Assembly (NCBI GenBank): GCA_934132915.1
Contig: CAKPAK010000015.1
Coordinates: 1 to 23,139 of the forward strand
DNA: 23,139 nucleotides
Direction: 5' to 3'
Origin: an uncultured Bacilli bacterium
Lineage (GTDB): Bacteria > Bacillota_I > Bacilli_A > RF39 > UBA660
A program made the position numbers and the translations under genes. Below are positions 6,514 to 14,739 of the stretch, piece by piece. The notes below the pieces were generated by a model. The model did not search any database. It had not been told where the DNA came from and worked only from the letters and a program-made list of their open reading frames with translations. Numbering within the stretch: the first letter of the stretch is position 1; every line of letters starts with the position of its first letter.

Positions 6514-8322
6514 ATGTGTGGAATAAATGGTATTGTTAGTAAGATTTCTGATAAAGAGAAATTAATTAAGAAAATGAACGACAGAATTATTCATCGTGGC
6601 CCTAATGCTGAAGGAAAGTTTGTCTCTGGAGATGTTGCTTTAGGGCAGAGGAGACTTTCTATTATTGATATTGGTGGAGGAAATCAACCAATTTATAACG
6701 AGGATAAGAGTATTTTGGTTATGTTTAATGGAGAAATTTATAATTATCAAGAGTTAAAGAAAAACTTAGGAAATCATGAATTTAAGACCAATAGTGATAC
6801 GGAAGTACTTGTCCATGGCTATGAAGAATGGGGCTATGATTTATTAAATAAATTAAGAGGAATGTTTGCTTTTTGTATTTATGATAAAAATAAAGATGAG
6901 TTATTTATTGCAAGAGATCATTTTGGGATTAAGCCTCTTTATTATTATCAAAATGATGATGGATTTTTGTTTTCATCAGAGATTAAAAGTTTTTTAGAGA
7001 TTCCTTTCTTTCATAAGGAATTGAATAAAGAGATGTTAGGCGCTTATTTGACGTTTAGTTTTACTCCGGGAGAGAAGACTTTCTTTAAAGATGTCTATAA
7101 GTTAGAGCCTGGTCATTATATGATTTTTTCAACAAAAACGATGGAAAAGAAGATTGTTAAGTATTTTACATTATCATTTTCTAAAACAGATAAGTCTTAT
7201 GAAGAGATGGTTAATGAGATTAGTCAGGTTATGCATGATAGTGTAGAGCATCATTTGATTAGTGATGTTGAAGTGGGTTCCTTTTTATCAAGTGGGATAG
7301 ATTCTTCTTATTTGGTTAGTATGGCAAGGCCGGATAAGACTTATACGGTTGGCTATGAGAATCGACGATATAGTGAAATTGATTATGCTAAGGATTTGAC
7401 GAATCGTCTTGGAATTACGAATATTTCTAGTAAAATTAGTAAGGAAGAGTATATGCAGGCTTTAGATGATGTTTATTATCATATGGACGAGCCTACGACG
7501 GATGCTTGTAGTATTGCGGTATATTTTTTATCTAAATTGGCTAGTCAAGATGTTCGTGTTGTTTTATCTGGTGAAGGGGCAGATGAATTCTTTGGTGGAT
7601 ATAATAGTTATGATGATCATCCTTATACAAAGGCTCCTTTATTTCTTCGAAGAATGATAGCTAGTGTTTGTAAAATACTTCCCAAGAATCGTTATACGAG
7701 ATATTTAATTAGACGTGGTAAGTCTTTGGAGGAGAGTTATGTTAGTATTAATCGGAATTTTTATGATGATGAGCTTCAGGATGTTTTAAAGTTTCGGGAT
7801 TATTTACCAAATAAAGAGATTGTTCGGGATACTTATTTAGAGTATAAGAATGAGAGTGACTTAAATAAGAAGTTAGCGATTGATATTCGTTACTGGCTTA
7901 GCGATAATATTTTGTTGATTGTAGATAAAATGACGATGGCTTTTTCGATTGAGTCTAGGGTTCCTTTTACAGATGTAGAAGTGTTTAAAGTAGCTTCTTC
8001 TCTTCTTCCTAGTTATAAAATTAGGGATAAGAGGACAAAGGCTAGTTTAAGGGATGCTGCTAAAAGAGATATTCCTAATGAGAGTTATAATAAAAAGAAG
8101 TTAGGTTTCCCAGTACCTATTCGGGAATGGATTCGGGAAGATGATTTTTATAATGAGATAAAGAGAGCATTTTCTCTAGATATTGCAAGTGAATTATTTA
8201 ATCAAGATTATATTATGAAATTACTTGATGAGCATAAGAGTGGAAAGCAAGATAATTATCGTAAGGTGTGGGCAATATATAGTTTCTTGAAGTGGTATGA
8301 GGTATTTTTTCTTGAGGCATAA
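6514..8322 (+). CDS. asnB: glutamine-hydrolysing asparagine synthetase
   Basis: 602 residues, full length. The N-terminal class II glutamine amidotransferase domain begins MCGINGIV, with C2 the nucleophile exposed after removal of Met; RGPNAEG (28-34) and FNGEIYNY (71-78) line the glutaminase site. The C-terminal synthetase domain has the ATP-pyrophosphatase loop LSSGIDSS (258-265) and LSGEGADEFFGGYN further on. It makes Asn from Asp, Gln and ATP in the cytosol. In SGxDS-type loops the second position is often Gly; here it is Ser, a common variant. AAGGTAGAG precedes the ATG. Same direction and 9 bases from the SDR gene, so part of the fmt run. Confidence 0.93.
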   Translation: MCGINGIVSKISDKEKLIKKMNDRIIHRGPNAEGKFVSGDVALGQRRLSIIDIGGGNQPIYNEDKSILVMFNGEIYNYQELKKNLGNHEFKTNSDTEVLVHGYEEWGYDLLNKLRGMFAFCIYDKNKDELFIARDHFGIKPLYYYQNDDGFLFSSEIKSFLEIPFFHKELNKEMLGAYLTFSFTPGEKTFFKDVYKLEPGHYMIFSTKTMEKKIVKYFTLSFSKTDKSYEEMVNEISQVMHDSVEHHLISDVEVGSFLSSGIDSSYLVSMARPDKTYTVGYENRRYSEIDYAKDLTNRLGITNISSKISKEEYMQALDDVYYHMDEPTTDACSIAVYFLSKLASQDVRVVLSGEGADEFFGGYNSYDDHPYTKAPLFLRRMIASVCKILPKNRYTRYLIRRGKSLEESYVSINRNFYDDELQDVLKFRDYLPNKEIVRDTYLEYKNESDLNKKLAIDIRYWLSDNILLIVDKMTMAFSIESRVPFTDVEVFKVASSLLPSYKIRDKRTKASLRDAAKRDIPNESYNKKKLGFPVPIREWIREDDFYNEIKRAFSLDIASELFNQDYIMKLLDEHKSGKQDNYRKVWAIYSFLKWYEVFFLEA

Positions 8323-8370
8323 TACTTAATTTAGAGAAAATTTTAAGTAATTGATTTAAAGGAGGCTTTA

Positions 8371-9174
8371 ATGAGTAAATTTATTCAAAGTGAGAGATTT
8401 TTTATGCCAATTATTTATATTGGTGTTGGTGTTTTGATTTATATGATTATTGCTAAGGTTATTACTGATCTTAGTCGAATTAATATTAAGCATGTTGGAA
8501 AAGGGAGCGGGATTGATAAGAGAAAGGTTACGGTTGTTAATTTAATTAAGAATATTATTAAGTATGTTATTGCCATTATTGTGATTATTTTAATTCTTAA
8601 TTTATATGGAATTAATACCACTAGTATTATTGCTTCTTTGGGAGTTGCTGGTGTCGTTGTTGGTCTTGGTTTTCAAGATATTGTTAAAGATTTTTTAGCG
8701 GGAATTTTTATTATTTTTGATAATGCCTATGCTGTTGGGGACTGGGTTGAAATTAATGGATTTAAGGGAGAGGTAATTTCTCTTGGGTTAAAGACAACAA
8801 AGGTTAAGGCTTATACGGGAGAAGTAATGATTTTATCCAATTCTTCTTTTAATAAGGTCGTTAATTTTAATTTAAACCATACAAAGTTAGTATTAATGAT
8901 TCCTGTTTCTTATGATACTAAGATAGAGCATTTAGAGAGTGTTTTAGAAGAAATCAAAAAAGAGGTTGTAAAGATGAAGCATGTTTATACAATGGAACTT
9001 TTGGGTGTTGATGAATTTGCAGATAGTAGTGTTAATTATGCTGTTATGATAGATTGTGCCGCAATGCAACATGTAGGAATAAAAAGGCAAGTACTTAAGT
9101 TAATTAAGCTTAGGTTTGACCAGGAAGGAATAGAAATTCCTTATCAAAAAGTTGATGTAAATATAATGAAATAG
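8371..9174 (+). CDS. small-conductance mechanosensitive channel, MscS family
   Basis: 267 residues with the minimal MscS plan. Transmembrane segments lie at about 11-30 and 61-79, and the pore helix at about 84-115 contains the small-residue pattern GVAGVVVGLGFQDIVKDFLAG. The beta domain follows (VGDWVEINGFKGEVISLGLKTTKVKAYTGEVMILSNSSF), then a soluble alpha/beta domain. It opens under membrane tension to release solutes after osmotic downshift. AAAGGAGG lies seven bases before the ATG. The 48-base gap after asnB holds a weak AT-rich hairpin with no T-run, so read-through from the upstream operon is possible. Confidence 0.9.
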   Translation: MSKFIQSERFFMPIIYIGVGVLIYMIIAKVITDLSRINIKHVGKGSGIDKRKVTVVNLIKNIIKYVIAIIVIILILNLYGINTTSIIASLGVAGVVVGLGFQDIVKDFLAGIFIIFDNAYAVGDWVEINGFKGEVISLGLKTTKVKAYTGEVMILSNSSFNKVVNFNLNHTKLVLMIPVSYDTKIEHLESVLEEIKKEVVKMKHVYTMELLGVDEFADSSVNYAVMIDCAAMQHVGIKRQVLKLIKLRFDQEGIEIPYQKVDVNIMK

Positions 9175-9193
9175 AAGTAGGAGATGTTAGATA

Positions 9194-9784
9194 ATGAAAA
9201 AAACAGATAAGATAGCCGTTTTTAAAACAGAGATAAATTATGTTAAAGATAGTACTTTGAGAGAAGATTTGAAAGTATTGATTGGATTACTTCCTGATTA
9301 TTTTTTTGAGGTTCCTGCTAGTTCTACGGGAAAATATCATCCTGCATTTTCTTTAGGGGATGGTGGGCTTGTTCGTCATACGAAGGCTGCGGTTCGAATT
9401 GCCAATGAACTTCTTAATAATAACACGGTTGGTTCTAAATTTAGTTTGCATGATAAAGATTTAATTATTATTGCACTAACCTTACATGATGGTGTGAAAA
9501 GTGGAATGGAACATAGCCAGTATACTAAATTTGATCATCCGTTGCTTGCTTCTAAGTTAATTATGGAAAATAAGGATAAAGTATCAATGGATGTAGATGA
9601 TTTACGTAAAGTATGTTCGATGATAGAGTCTCATATGGGGGAATGGACTTATGATAATTATCATAAAAAAGAGGTATTACCTAAACCTAGAACGGCAGAA
9701 CAACGATTTGTTCATATGTGTGATTTTTTAGCGAGTCGAAAGTTTTTAGATATTAAATTTTTAGATAATGAAATTGTGGAATAA
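9194..9784 (+). CDS. HD-domain protein, putative metal-dependent phosphohydrolase
   Basis: 196 residues. The HD-superfamily metal ligands are seen in order: H62 (VRHT), H98-D99 (LHDG), H115 (FDHP), H147 (ESHM) and D177 (CDFLASR). The N-terminal block LLPDYFFEVPASSTGKYHP is characteristic of a conserved but uncharacterised group of HD proteins. It probably hydrolyses a phosphoester (nucleotide or nucleic acid), as HD proteins do; the substrate is unknown. An AGGAG site lies about ten bases upstream. Only 19 bases separate it from the MscS gene, so co-transcription is likely. Confidence 0.8.
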   Translation: MKKTDKIAVFKTEINYVKDSTLREDLKVLIGLLPDYFFEVPASSTGKYHPAFSLGDGGLVRHTKAAVRIANELLNNNTVGSKFSLHDKDLIIIALTLHDGVKSGMEHSQYTKFDHPLLASKLIMENKDKVSMDVDDLRKVCSMIESHMGEWTYDNYHKKEVLPKPRTAEQRFVHMCDFLASRKFLDIKFLDNEIVE

Positions 9785-9808
9785 AGAAGTTTAATTTTAA
9801 ACATTCTA

Positions 9809-9837
9809 TTGACATTCCTCTTTTTTTATTATAGAAT
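9809..9837 (+). promoter_or_regulatory. promoter upstream of the 149-residue unknown gene
   Basis: TTGACA at 9809-9814, 17-base spacer, TAGAAT at 9832-9837. Predicted start of transcription about 9844, leaving a 39-base leader that can fold (see findings). Confidence 0.8.
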
Positions 9838-9882
9838 ACTTCCTACATAAACAAGGGGGTAACCTTGGCGTAGGGGGATAAA

Positions 9883-10332
9883 ATGTTAGACTTATTTAAA
9901 AAGAGAGAAAAAGGTAATTCTGTAACTTCTTTAGATTATCGGGTTGACGAAATCTTAGAGCAATATCAATTGGATATCCATCATGAGGAAAAAAAACTAA
10001 TTCTTTTGATGATTCAAGATGTTATTTTAAAAAATAAGAAAAAATTGGATTTGTTGTTAGAAGTTGCTTGTCAGGAGGGTGTTTCGCTTTTTCAATCATT
10101 TTCGTTGCTTGATTTTATGGATGAAGAGATGATTCGAGTTTTAGCACGAGAAGAGGTTTGCTGTGAAAAAGATTTGATTCAACAGTGTTATGCAAAGTTA
10201 TATGTTACTGTTTTTGTTCATTTGCTGTTTGCTGATCGTGAGGATAAGGATAAAAATGAAATGATAACGCAGTGTTTTTCTTCTGTAAAAAATCAGTATG
10301 CAGTAAGCGATACCAAGAAGCGGAATCGATGA
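9883..10332 (+). CDS. conserved-looking small protein of unknown function
   Basis: 149 residues, not recognised. Predicted cytoplasmic and mostly helical: no signal peptide or transmembrane segment, with charged helices such as DEILEQYQLDIHHEEKKLILLMIQDVILKNKKKLDLLLEV broken by short loops. AGGGGGAT lies just before the ATG. It has its own consensus promoter and terminator, so it is a single-gene unit between the HD-domain gene and ftsW. No motif permits a function call. Confidence 0.6.
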   Translation: MLDLFKKREKGNSVTSLDYRVDEILEQYQLDIHHEEKKLILLMIQDVILKNKKKLDLLLEVACQEGVSLFQSFSLLDFMDEEMIRVLAREEVCCEKDLIQQCYAKLYVTVFVHLLFADREDKDKNEMITQCFSSVKNQYAVSDTKKRNR

Positions 10333-10380
10333 CTTTTTCTATTTGTTAATTGATTTCATGGCGTTATAAAGTAAGATGAA

Positions 10381-10412
10381 ATTGCACCTAAATTTTTAGA
10401 TGTGATTTTTTT
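10381..10412 (+). terminator. Rho-independent terminator after the 149-residue unknown gene
   Basis: ATTGCACCTAAA (10381-10392) pairs with TTTAGATGTGAT (10395-10406) with one mismatch and two G:U pairs, followed by a T-run to 10412. Confidence 0.65.
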
Positions 10413-10474
10413 CTTATTAAATTTCTCTAAATTTTTTGTCAACCGATTTGTCAAGTGGTACTAAATTTTTTTGG

Positions 10475-10480
10475 TAAAAT
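10475..10480 (+). promoter_or_regulatory. extended -10 promoter of ftsW
   Basis: TAAAAT at 10475-10480 preceded by TGG, an extended -10. TTGTCA at 10448-10453 is 21 bases away, too far to be a normal -35. Confidence 0.45.
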
Positions 10481-10518
10481 ACTTATTTTATGTTATCATA
10501 AAGATGAGGATGATAGAT

Positions 10519-11691
10519 ATGGGACGAGTATTTTCTAAATTAGATAAGCCACTTCTGTTTATGATTATTGCTTTTTTTGTTTTTGGGTTTGTTATGGTTC
10601 TTAGTGCTTCTAGTATGGAAAGTTATATGCGTTATGGTTATGGGCCATATCATTATTTTTATCGACAGGCTTTATTTGTGGGGATAGGGTTCATTCTTTT
10701 TCTTTTTGTTATTCATATTCCTACCAAAGTTTATCGAGGGATTACTTACTTTTTCTTAATTGGAGTAATTGGTGTGCTTGGTATTTTAAATGCTTATGGT
10801 TATGTTGCTAATAGTGCACAAAGTTGGTTTAAGGTGGGGGGTATTTCTATTCAGCCTAGTGAATTTGCGAAAGTTGTTGTGATTTTATTTTTAGCCGCTT
10901 ATTATGAAAAACATAAAGAAGAATTTGATCGTTTTTCTGTATTGGTTCGTCCCTTGTTTTTTGTTTTTATTATTTTCTTTCTAGTTGCTATTCAGCCTGA
11001 TTTAGGGACAGCTTTGATTATTGCAGGGATTACTTTTTTGATTTTTATGGCATTGCCGATTCCACGGAAGTTATCTCGTCGGATTTCTTTTGTTCTTGTT
11101 TGTGGATTTTTAGTAGGTGGGATTGTTTTAGGGATTGGTGCAAAGTATTTTCTTAAATCTTATCAGTTGGAACGGTTTAATTTTAAGGATCCGTGTTTGC
11201 GTTATCAAGATGAATCTGGTTATCAATTGTGTAATAGTTTTATTGCTTTTAAAAATGGTGGTGTTACTGGGCAAGGAATTGGAAAAAGTACGCAGAAGTA
11301 TTTATACTTACCAGAGTCTTATACGGATTTTATTTTCCCTATTATTGTTGAGGAATGGGGAGCTTGGGTTGGTGTTTTGATTGTTTTTTGTTATCTTTTT
11401 GTGATCTATCGTTTATATCGAATTGCGAGACGAGCGGTTAATTTACAAGGATCTATTTTGGCTTATGGTGTTTGTGTGTATTTGTTTTTGCATGTTTCTA
11501 TTAATTTAATTGGTGTAATGGGAATAGGTCCGTTAACGGGTGTACCCCTTCCTTTTTTGAGTTATGGTGGTAGTTACGTTATTAGTTTGTTTTTGGCTCT
11601 TGGACTTGCGGAGCGTGTATGTATTGAGAGTGTTTCTTATAAGGAGAAAATTGAACATCAACGGACAAAAAAAAGACCGTCAGGAAATTAA
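10519..11691 (+). CDS. ftsW: SEDS-family peptidoglycan glycosyltransferase, FtsW-like
   Basis: 390 residues from ATG 10519 (GAGG nine bases upstream; three upstream in-frame ATGs are less well placed). Multi-pass membrane protein with SEDS motifs: MVLSASS (26-32), GGISIQPSEFAK (107-118), QPDLGTALI (159-167), YLPESYTDFIFPIIVEEWG with conserved D270, and PLPFLSYGGS near the end. It polymerises lipid II at the septum together with a class B PBP; FtsW, RodA and SpoVE are hard to separate by eye, but MVLSASS and the YLPESYTDFIF block favour FtsW. The loop before GYQ contains a cysteine pair (C226, C238), which is unusual. The last codons lie within the terminator stem. It stands alone, not in a dcw cluster. 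Confidence 0.85.
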   Translation: MGRVFSKLDKPLLFMIIAFFVFGFVMVLSASSMESYMRYGYGPYHYFYRQALFVGIGFILFLFVIHIPTKVYRGITYFFLIGVIGVLGILNAYGYVANSAQSWFKVGGISIQPSEFAKVVVILFLAAYYEKHKEEFDRFSVLVRPLFFVFIIFFLVAIQPDLGTALIIAGITFLIFMALPIPRKLSRRISFVLVCGFLVGGIVLGIGAKYFLKSYQLERFNFKDPCLRYQDESGYQLCNSFIAFKNGGVTGQGIGKSTQKYLYLPESYTDFIFPIIVEEWGAWVGVLIVFCYLFVIYRLYRIARRAVNLQGSILAYGVCVYLFLHVSINLIGVMGIGPLTGVPLPFLSYGGSYVISLFLALGLAERVCIESVSYKEKIEHQRTKKRPSGN

Positions 11692-11708
11692 AAAACTGAC
11701 GGTCTTTT
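11671..11708. terminator. strong bidirectional terminator between ftsW and the coat gene
   Basis: AAAAGACCGTCAG (11671-11683) pairs perfectly with CTGACGGTCTTTT (11696-11708) across a 12-base loop. The left arm is inside the ftsW coding region; the - strand gene ends at 11711. Confidence 0.9.
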
Positions 11709-11710
11709 GG

Positions 11711-12124
11711 TTATACTCCTTCAATGAAAGTGTCATCTAGGCAACGAATGCAGCATACGCAGTTTAGATTAATGGTAAAAAAGGAATTGGTACTGGTATA
11801 AGTGCTATTGTCATTAGCGATTAATACTCGACAAGTTGCGCAACATTCATCTAATTTTTCTACTCTAAAGATGTTAGAAGTTGTTGCTTCATTTGGTGTT
11901 TTGCTAATGGGAATACTTAGTGGGGTACTATTTGCGCCACAAGTGTATAAGACAATGGGTCTAGTGTTATAGCATGATGGACAACATTGTTGTCCTAAGA
12001 ATCCACGATCACAGGTTTCCAGGCAAGAGTCTGATTGATTTGCACTTTGTTGAAGAATTAGTATAACTTTTAGGATGTCGGCGATGCAGTTATCGCAGGT
12101 ATTTTGACATTCTTTATTATTCAA
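11711..12124 (-). CDS. CotY/CotZ-like spore coat (crust) protein
   Basis: 137 residues, very Cys-rich (17 Cys by eye). FRVEKLDECCATCRVL and the C-terminal FFTINLNCVCCIRCLDD match the conserved blocks of Bacillus CotY/CotZ, disulphide-linked proteins that build the outermost spore layer. The N-terminal third also carries Cys pairs (CQNTCDNC, CLETC, CCPSC). The start chosen is TTG at 12124, because GGGGTGGAG precedes it; the upstream in-frame ATG at 12154 overlaps a TATAAT box (12158-12153) and lacks a ribosome site. This implies a spore-forming organism, or one that kept a coat-type protein. Single gene, divergent from the arc operon. The TIGR/Pfam assignment is by recall and should be checked. 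Confidence 0.75.
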   Translation of the reverse strand: MNNKECQNTCDNCIADILKVILILQQSANQSDSCLETCDRGFLGQQCCPSCYNTRPIVLYTCGANSTPLSIPISKTPNEATTSNIFRVEKLDECCATCRVLIANDNSTYTSTNSFFTINLNCVCCIRCLDDTFIEGV

Positions 12125-12152
12125 TTTTCTCCACCCCTTTATTATTAATTTC

Positions 12153-12158
12153 ATTATA
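12153..12158 (-). promoter_or_regulatory. -10 region of the coat protein gene
   Basis: Read on the - strand, TATAAT at 12158-12153 sits about 29 bases before the TTG start. The overlapping - strand string CATAAACTA fits the mother-cell sigma-K -10 pattern CATAnnnTA; no clear sigma-A -35 is present. Which sigma factor reads it is undecided. Confidence 0.4.
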
Positions 12159-12439
12159 GTTTATGTTAATGGTTATTAAAAATGTATTATTAATACCTAG
12201 TTTATTCAATTTAGAAAATATTTTTTTCCTAATAAAATTGTTGTAGTATTTGTCTATTGAATGAGTATTTTTTTTGCGTGATTTTTTTCTTTGTTAGGAA
12301 AAGTTGACTTTATGATGGAAAAATTTATTTTAGAAAAGTTTTTAGATTTTTGGTGGGCTTTAGAAGTATTTTTTAAACATTGTTGTTGATGATTTTATTT
12401 TAGAAAAAAGGGAAAAGGTGTTTACTTAAAATTTTAATC
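12159..12439. other. AT-rich intergenic region between coat gene and arc operon
   Basis: About 280 bases with no recognised gene, riboswitch or T-box. The string TTTAGAAAA occurs three times (12210-12218, 12329-12337, 12399-12407), the last two sharing TTTATTTTAGAAAA. A 25-codon open frame (12315-12389) with AGGAAAAG upstream lies here and is listed separately. Confidence 0.5.
12315..12389 (+). CDS. possible 24-residue small protein
   Basis: Open frame from ATG 12315 (another ATG at 12312) to TGA 12387, with AGGAAAAG at 12297-12304. The peptide is aromatic-rich with a Trp-Trp pair and ends His-Cys-Cys; as a helix it would be amphipathic. It contains no Arg, so it is not an arginine attenuator. 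It may be chance in AT-rich DNA. Confidence 0.2.
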   Translation: MEKFILEKFLDFWWALEVFFKHCC

Positions 12440-12448
12440 TGTTATAAT
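12440..12448 (+). promoter_or_regulatory. extended -10 promoter of the arc operon
   Basis: TGTTATAAT (12440-12448) is a perfect extended -10; TTTACT at 12421-12426 is a weak -35 at 16 bases. It would give a leader of about 50 bases before arcA. No clear ArgR or catabolite-control box was recognised. Confidence 0.65.
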
Positions 12449-12505
12449 TAGAATAGATAATAGGGGAGGCTTATTATCAATATAGATGAAAAGGAGAGGA
12501 AAAGA

Positions 12506-13753
12506 GTGAGTAGTATTTATGTGACAAGTGAAATTGGAAAATTGAAAAAAGTTTTACTTCATCGTCCTGGAAATGAGTTATTAAATTTGACTCCTGATAC
12601 GTTGAGTGAACTTTTGTTTGATGATATTCCATATTTAAAAGATGCACAAGCGGAACATGATGCGTTTGCACAAGCTTTAATTGACAATGGAATTGAAGTG
12701 GTTTATTTGGAGGATTTGGTTAGTGAAGTTATTGGGAGTAGTGAGGAAATTCGGGATAAATTTATTAAGCAGTTTATTTACGAAGCGGGAATTACTACGA
12801 TTAAGTATAGTACACTAACGTATAATTATTTAGATAATATTAAGGATCCTAAAAAGTTAGTTTTAAAGACAATGGAGGGAATTCAGATTCGGGATATTCC
12901 TAAAAGAAAAAGAGATGTGGAGAAAACTCTTGTGGATTTGGTAGAAGAGCCTGAGAAGTTTATTGCTCCACCAATGCCTAATTTATATTTTACAAGAGAT
13001 AATTTTGCTAGTGTGGGAAGAGGCGCTAACTTGAATCATATGTATTCTGTAACAAGGAATCGTGAATGTATTTATGCAGAGTATGTTTTTCGTTATCATC
13101 CTGATTTTAGAGAATGCCCTTTGTATTATGATCGGAGTTATCATTGGCATACTGAGGGTGGTGATTTTTTGAATATTACGGATAAAATTGTTGCAATTGG
13201 TATTTCTCAAAGGACTGAACCAGCGGCGATTGATCAGTTGGCGAAAAACTTTTTTCGAGATCCAAGATGTAAGATCGAAACTATTTTGGCCTTTAATATT
13301 CCTGTGTCTCGTGCTTTTATGCATTTAGATACAGTATTTACGCAGATTGATAAATATACATTTACTTATCATCCAGGAATTTCTAGTACGTTGCAAGTTT
13401 TTGAAATTACAGAGGGATTTGATCCGACTACTTTTGAAGATTTGAATGTAAAGGAAGTTAAGGGAAGTTTGAAGGAAATTCTTGAACATTATTTGCATCA
13501 TCCGGTTACTTTGATTCCTTGTGCTGGTGGAGATAAAGTTGCTTCTGAGAGGGAACAATGGAATGATGGTTCAAATACTTTATGTATTGCTCCTGGTGTT
13601 GTTGTTGTATATGATAGGAACAATGTTACGAATGATACACTTCGTCGAGCTGGTTTGAAAGTTATTGAAGTTCATGGTTCGGAACTTGGTCGTGGTCGTG
13701 GAGGGCCTCGTTGTATGTCGATGCCTTTAGTTCGGGAGGATGTAGAATGGTAG
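12506..13753 (+). CDS. arcA: arginine deiminase
   Basis: 415 residues, the full family length. Hydrolyses L-arginine to L-citrulline and ammonia, the first step of the ADI pathway; cytosolic. Catalytic residues of the guanidine-modifying fold are present: C403 in [14 protein letters not shown]273 and D275 (HLDT), E217 (HTEGGD) and D165 (FTRD). The start is GTG at 12506 with AAGGAGAGGA six bases upstream. First gene of a three-gene operon; its stop overlaps the arcB ATG (ATGGTAG), so the two are translationally coupled. Expression in related bacteria answers to arginine and energy supply, but no regulator gene is in the window. Confidence 0.96.
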   Translation: MSSIYVTSEIGKLKKVLLHRPGNELLNLTPDTLSELLFDDIPYLKDAQAEHDAFAQALIDNGIEVVYLEDLVSEVIGSSEEIRDKFIKQFIYEAGITTIKYSTLTYNYLDNIKDPKKLVLKTMEGIQIRDIPKRKRDVEKTLVDLVEEPEKFIAPPMPNLYFTRDNFASVGRGANLNHMYSVTRNRECIYAEYVFRYHPDFRECPLYYDRSYHWHTEGGDFLNITDKIVAIGISQRTEPAAIDQLAKNFFRDPRCKIETILAFNIPVSRAFMHLDTVFTQIDKYTFTYHPGISSTLQVFEITEGFDPTTFEDLNVKEVKGSLKEILEHYLHHPVTLIPCAGGDKVASEREQWNDGSNTLCIAPGVVVVYDRNNVTNDTLRRAGLKVIEVHGSELGRGRGGPRCMSMPLVREDVEW

Positions 13754-14739
13754 ATTTAAGAGAGAGAGATTTTTTAAAGTTGCTTGATTTTACTCCTATT
13801 GAAATTCGACATTTGTTGGATGTTGCAAAGACTTTAAAAAAGCAGAAGAGAAATGGAGAATCTCATCGTTATCTGAAAGGGAAACAAATTGCTATGATTT
13901 TTGAGAAGGATTCAACAAGGACTCGGTGTGCTTTTGAAGCTGGTGCTCATGATTTAGGGATGGAAGCTACTTATTTGGGACCAACAGGTTCTCAGCTTGG
14001 AAAAAAAGAGACGATTGAGGATACTGCTCGTGTTCTTTCTAGAATGTATGATGGTATAGAGTATCGAGGATATGATCAAGAAATTGTTGAGGCTTTAGCG
14101 AAATATAGTTCGGTTCCGGTATGGAATGGGCTTACGAATGAGTTTCATCCGACACAAATGCTTGCGGATATTATGACGGTTCAAGAAGAGTTTGGAAGTT
14201 TGAAGGGGCGAAAACTAGTTTTTTGTGGTGATGCAAGGAATAATGTTGGAAATTCTTTGATGGTGATTTGTTCAAAGTTAGGAATGCATTTTGTTTGTTG
14301 TGCTCCTCGGGCGCTATGGCCGGTTTCAGAACTTACGGAAAAGTGTCAGGAAATTGCCCTTGAGAATGGCGCTAAAATTGAAATGACGGAAGATATTATG
14401 GAAGGTACTAAGAATGCTGATGTTATTTATACTGACGTGTGGGTTTCAATGGGGGAACCATTGGAATTATGGGAAGAGAGAATTCGGTTATTAAGTCCTT
14501 ATCAGGTTAATGCTAAGGTTATGAAGAATGCTCGTCCTGAAGCAATTTTTTTGCATTGTTTGCCTTCGTTTCATAATAACGAGACGACGATTGGAAAGCA
14601 AATCGAGGAAAAATTTGGAATAAAAGAAATGGAAGTTACAGATGAGGTGTTTGAATCTAAGCAGTCTCGCGTTTTTGAAGAGGCTGAAAATCGATTACAC
14701 ACAATTAAAGCTGTAATGTTGGAGACGTTGAAGAAATGA
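13747..14739 (+). CDS. arcB: ornithine carbamoyltransferase, catabolic
   Basis: 330 residues from ATG 13747 (GGAGG upstream). In this operon it phosphorolyses citrulline to ornithine and carbamoyl phosphate. Motifs: carbamoyl-phosphate site STRTR (56-60), HPTQ (134-137), the ornithine-side DVWVSMGE (230-237) and HCLPSFH (270-276). The context with arcA and arcC identifies the catabolic form. An upstream in-frame ATG at 13711 is inside arcA and has no ribosome site at proper distance. It overlaps arcA by 7 bases and arcC by ATGA, so all three are coupled. Confidence 0.95.
   Translation: MVDLRERDFLKLLDFTPIEIRHLLDVAKTLKKQKRNGESHRYLKGKQIAMIFEKDSTRTRCAFEAGAHDLGMEATYLGPTGSQLGKKETIEDTARVLSRMYDGIEYRGYDQEIVEALAKYSSVPVWNGLTNEFHPTQMLADIMTVQEEFGSLKGRKLVFCGDARNNVGNSLMVICSKLGMHFVCCAPRALWPVSELTEKCQEIALENGAKIEMTEDIMEGTKNADVIYTDVWVSMGEPLELWEERIRLLSPYQVNAKVMKNARPEAIFLHCLPSFHNNETTIGKQIEEKFGIKEMEVTDEVFESKQSRVFEEAENRLHTIKAVMLETLKK

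Noticed and set aside
8323..8349. Hairpin TACTTAA / TTAAGTA between asnB and the MscS gene as a terminator
   Set aside because: No T-run follows and the stem has one G:C pair, so termination is unlikely.
10448..10480. TTGTCA as -35 of the ftsW promoter
   Set aside because: It is 21 bases from TAAAAT, beyond the workable spacing; only the extended -10 was kept.
12159..12439. Riboswitch or T-box before the arc operon
   Set aside because: No T-box sequence, conserved riboswitch core or terminator/antiterminator pair was recognised; the leader from the predicted promoter is only about 50 bases.
12486..12509. Seven-codon frame MKRRGKE with two Arg codons, whose stop overlaps the arcA GTG start, as a possible arginine leader peptide
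   Set aside because: Its codons are simply the purine-rich ribosome site of arcA read as protein, and it has no ribosome site of its own at proper distance.
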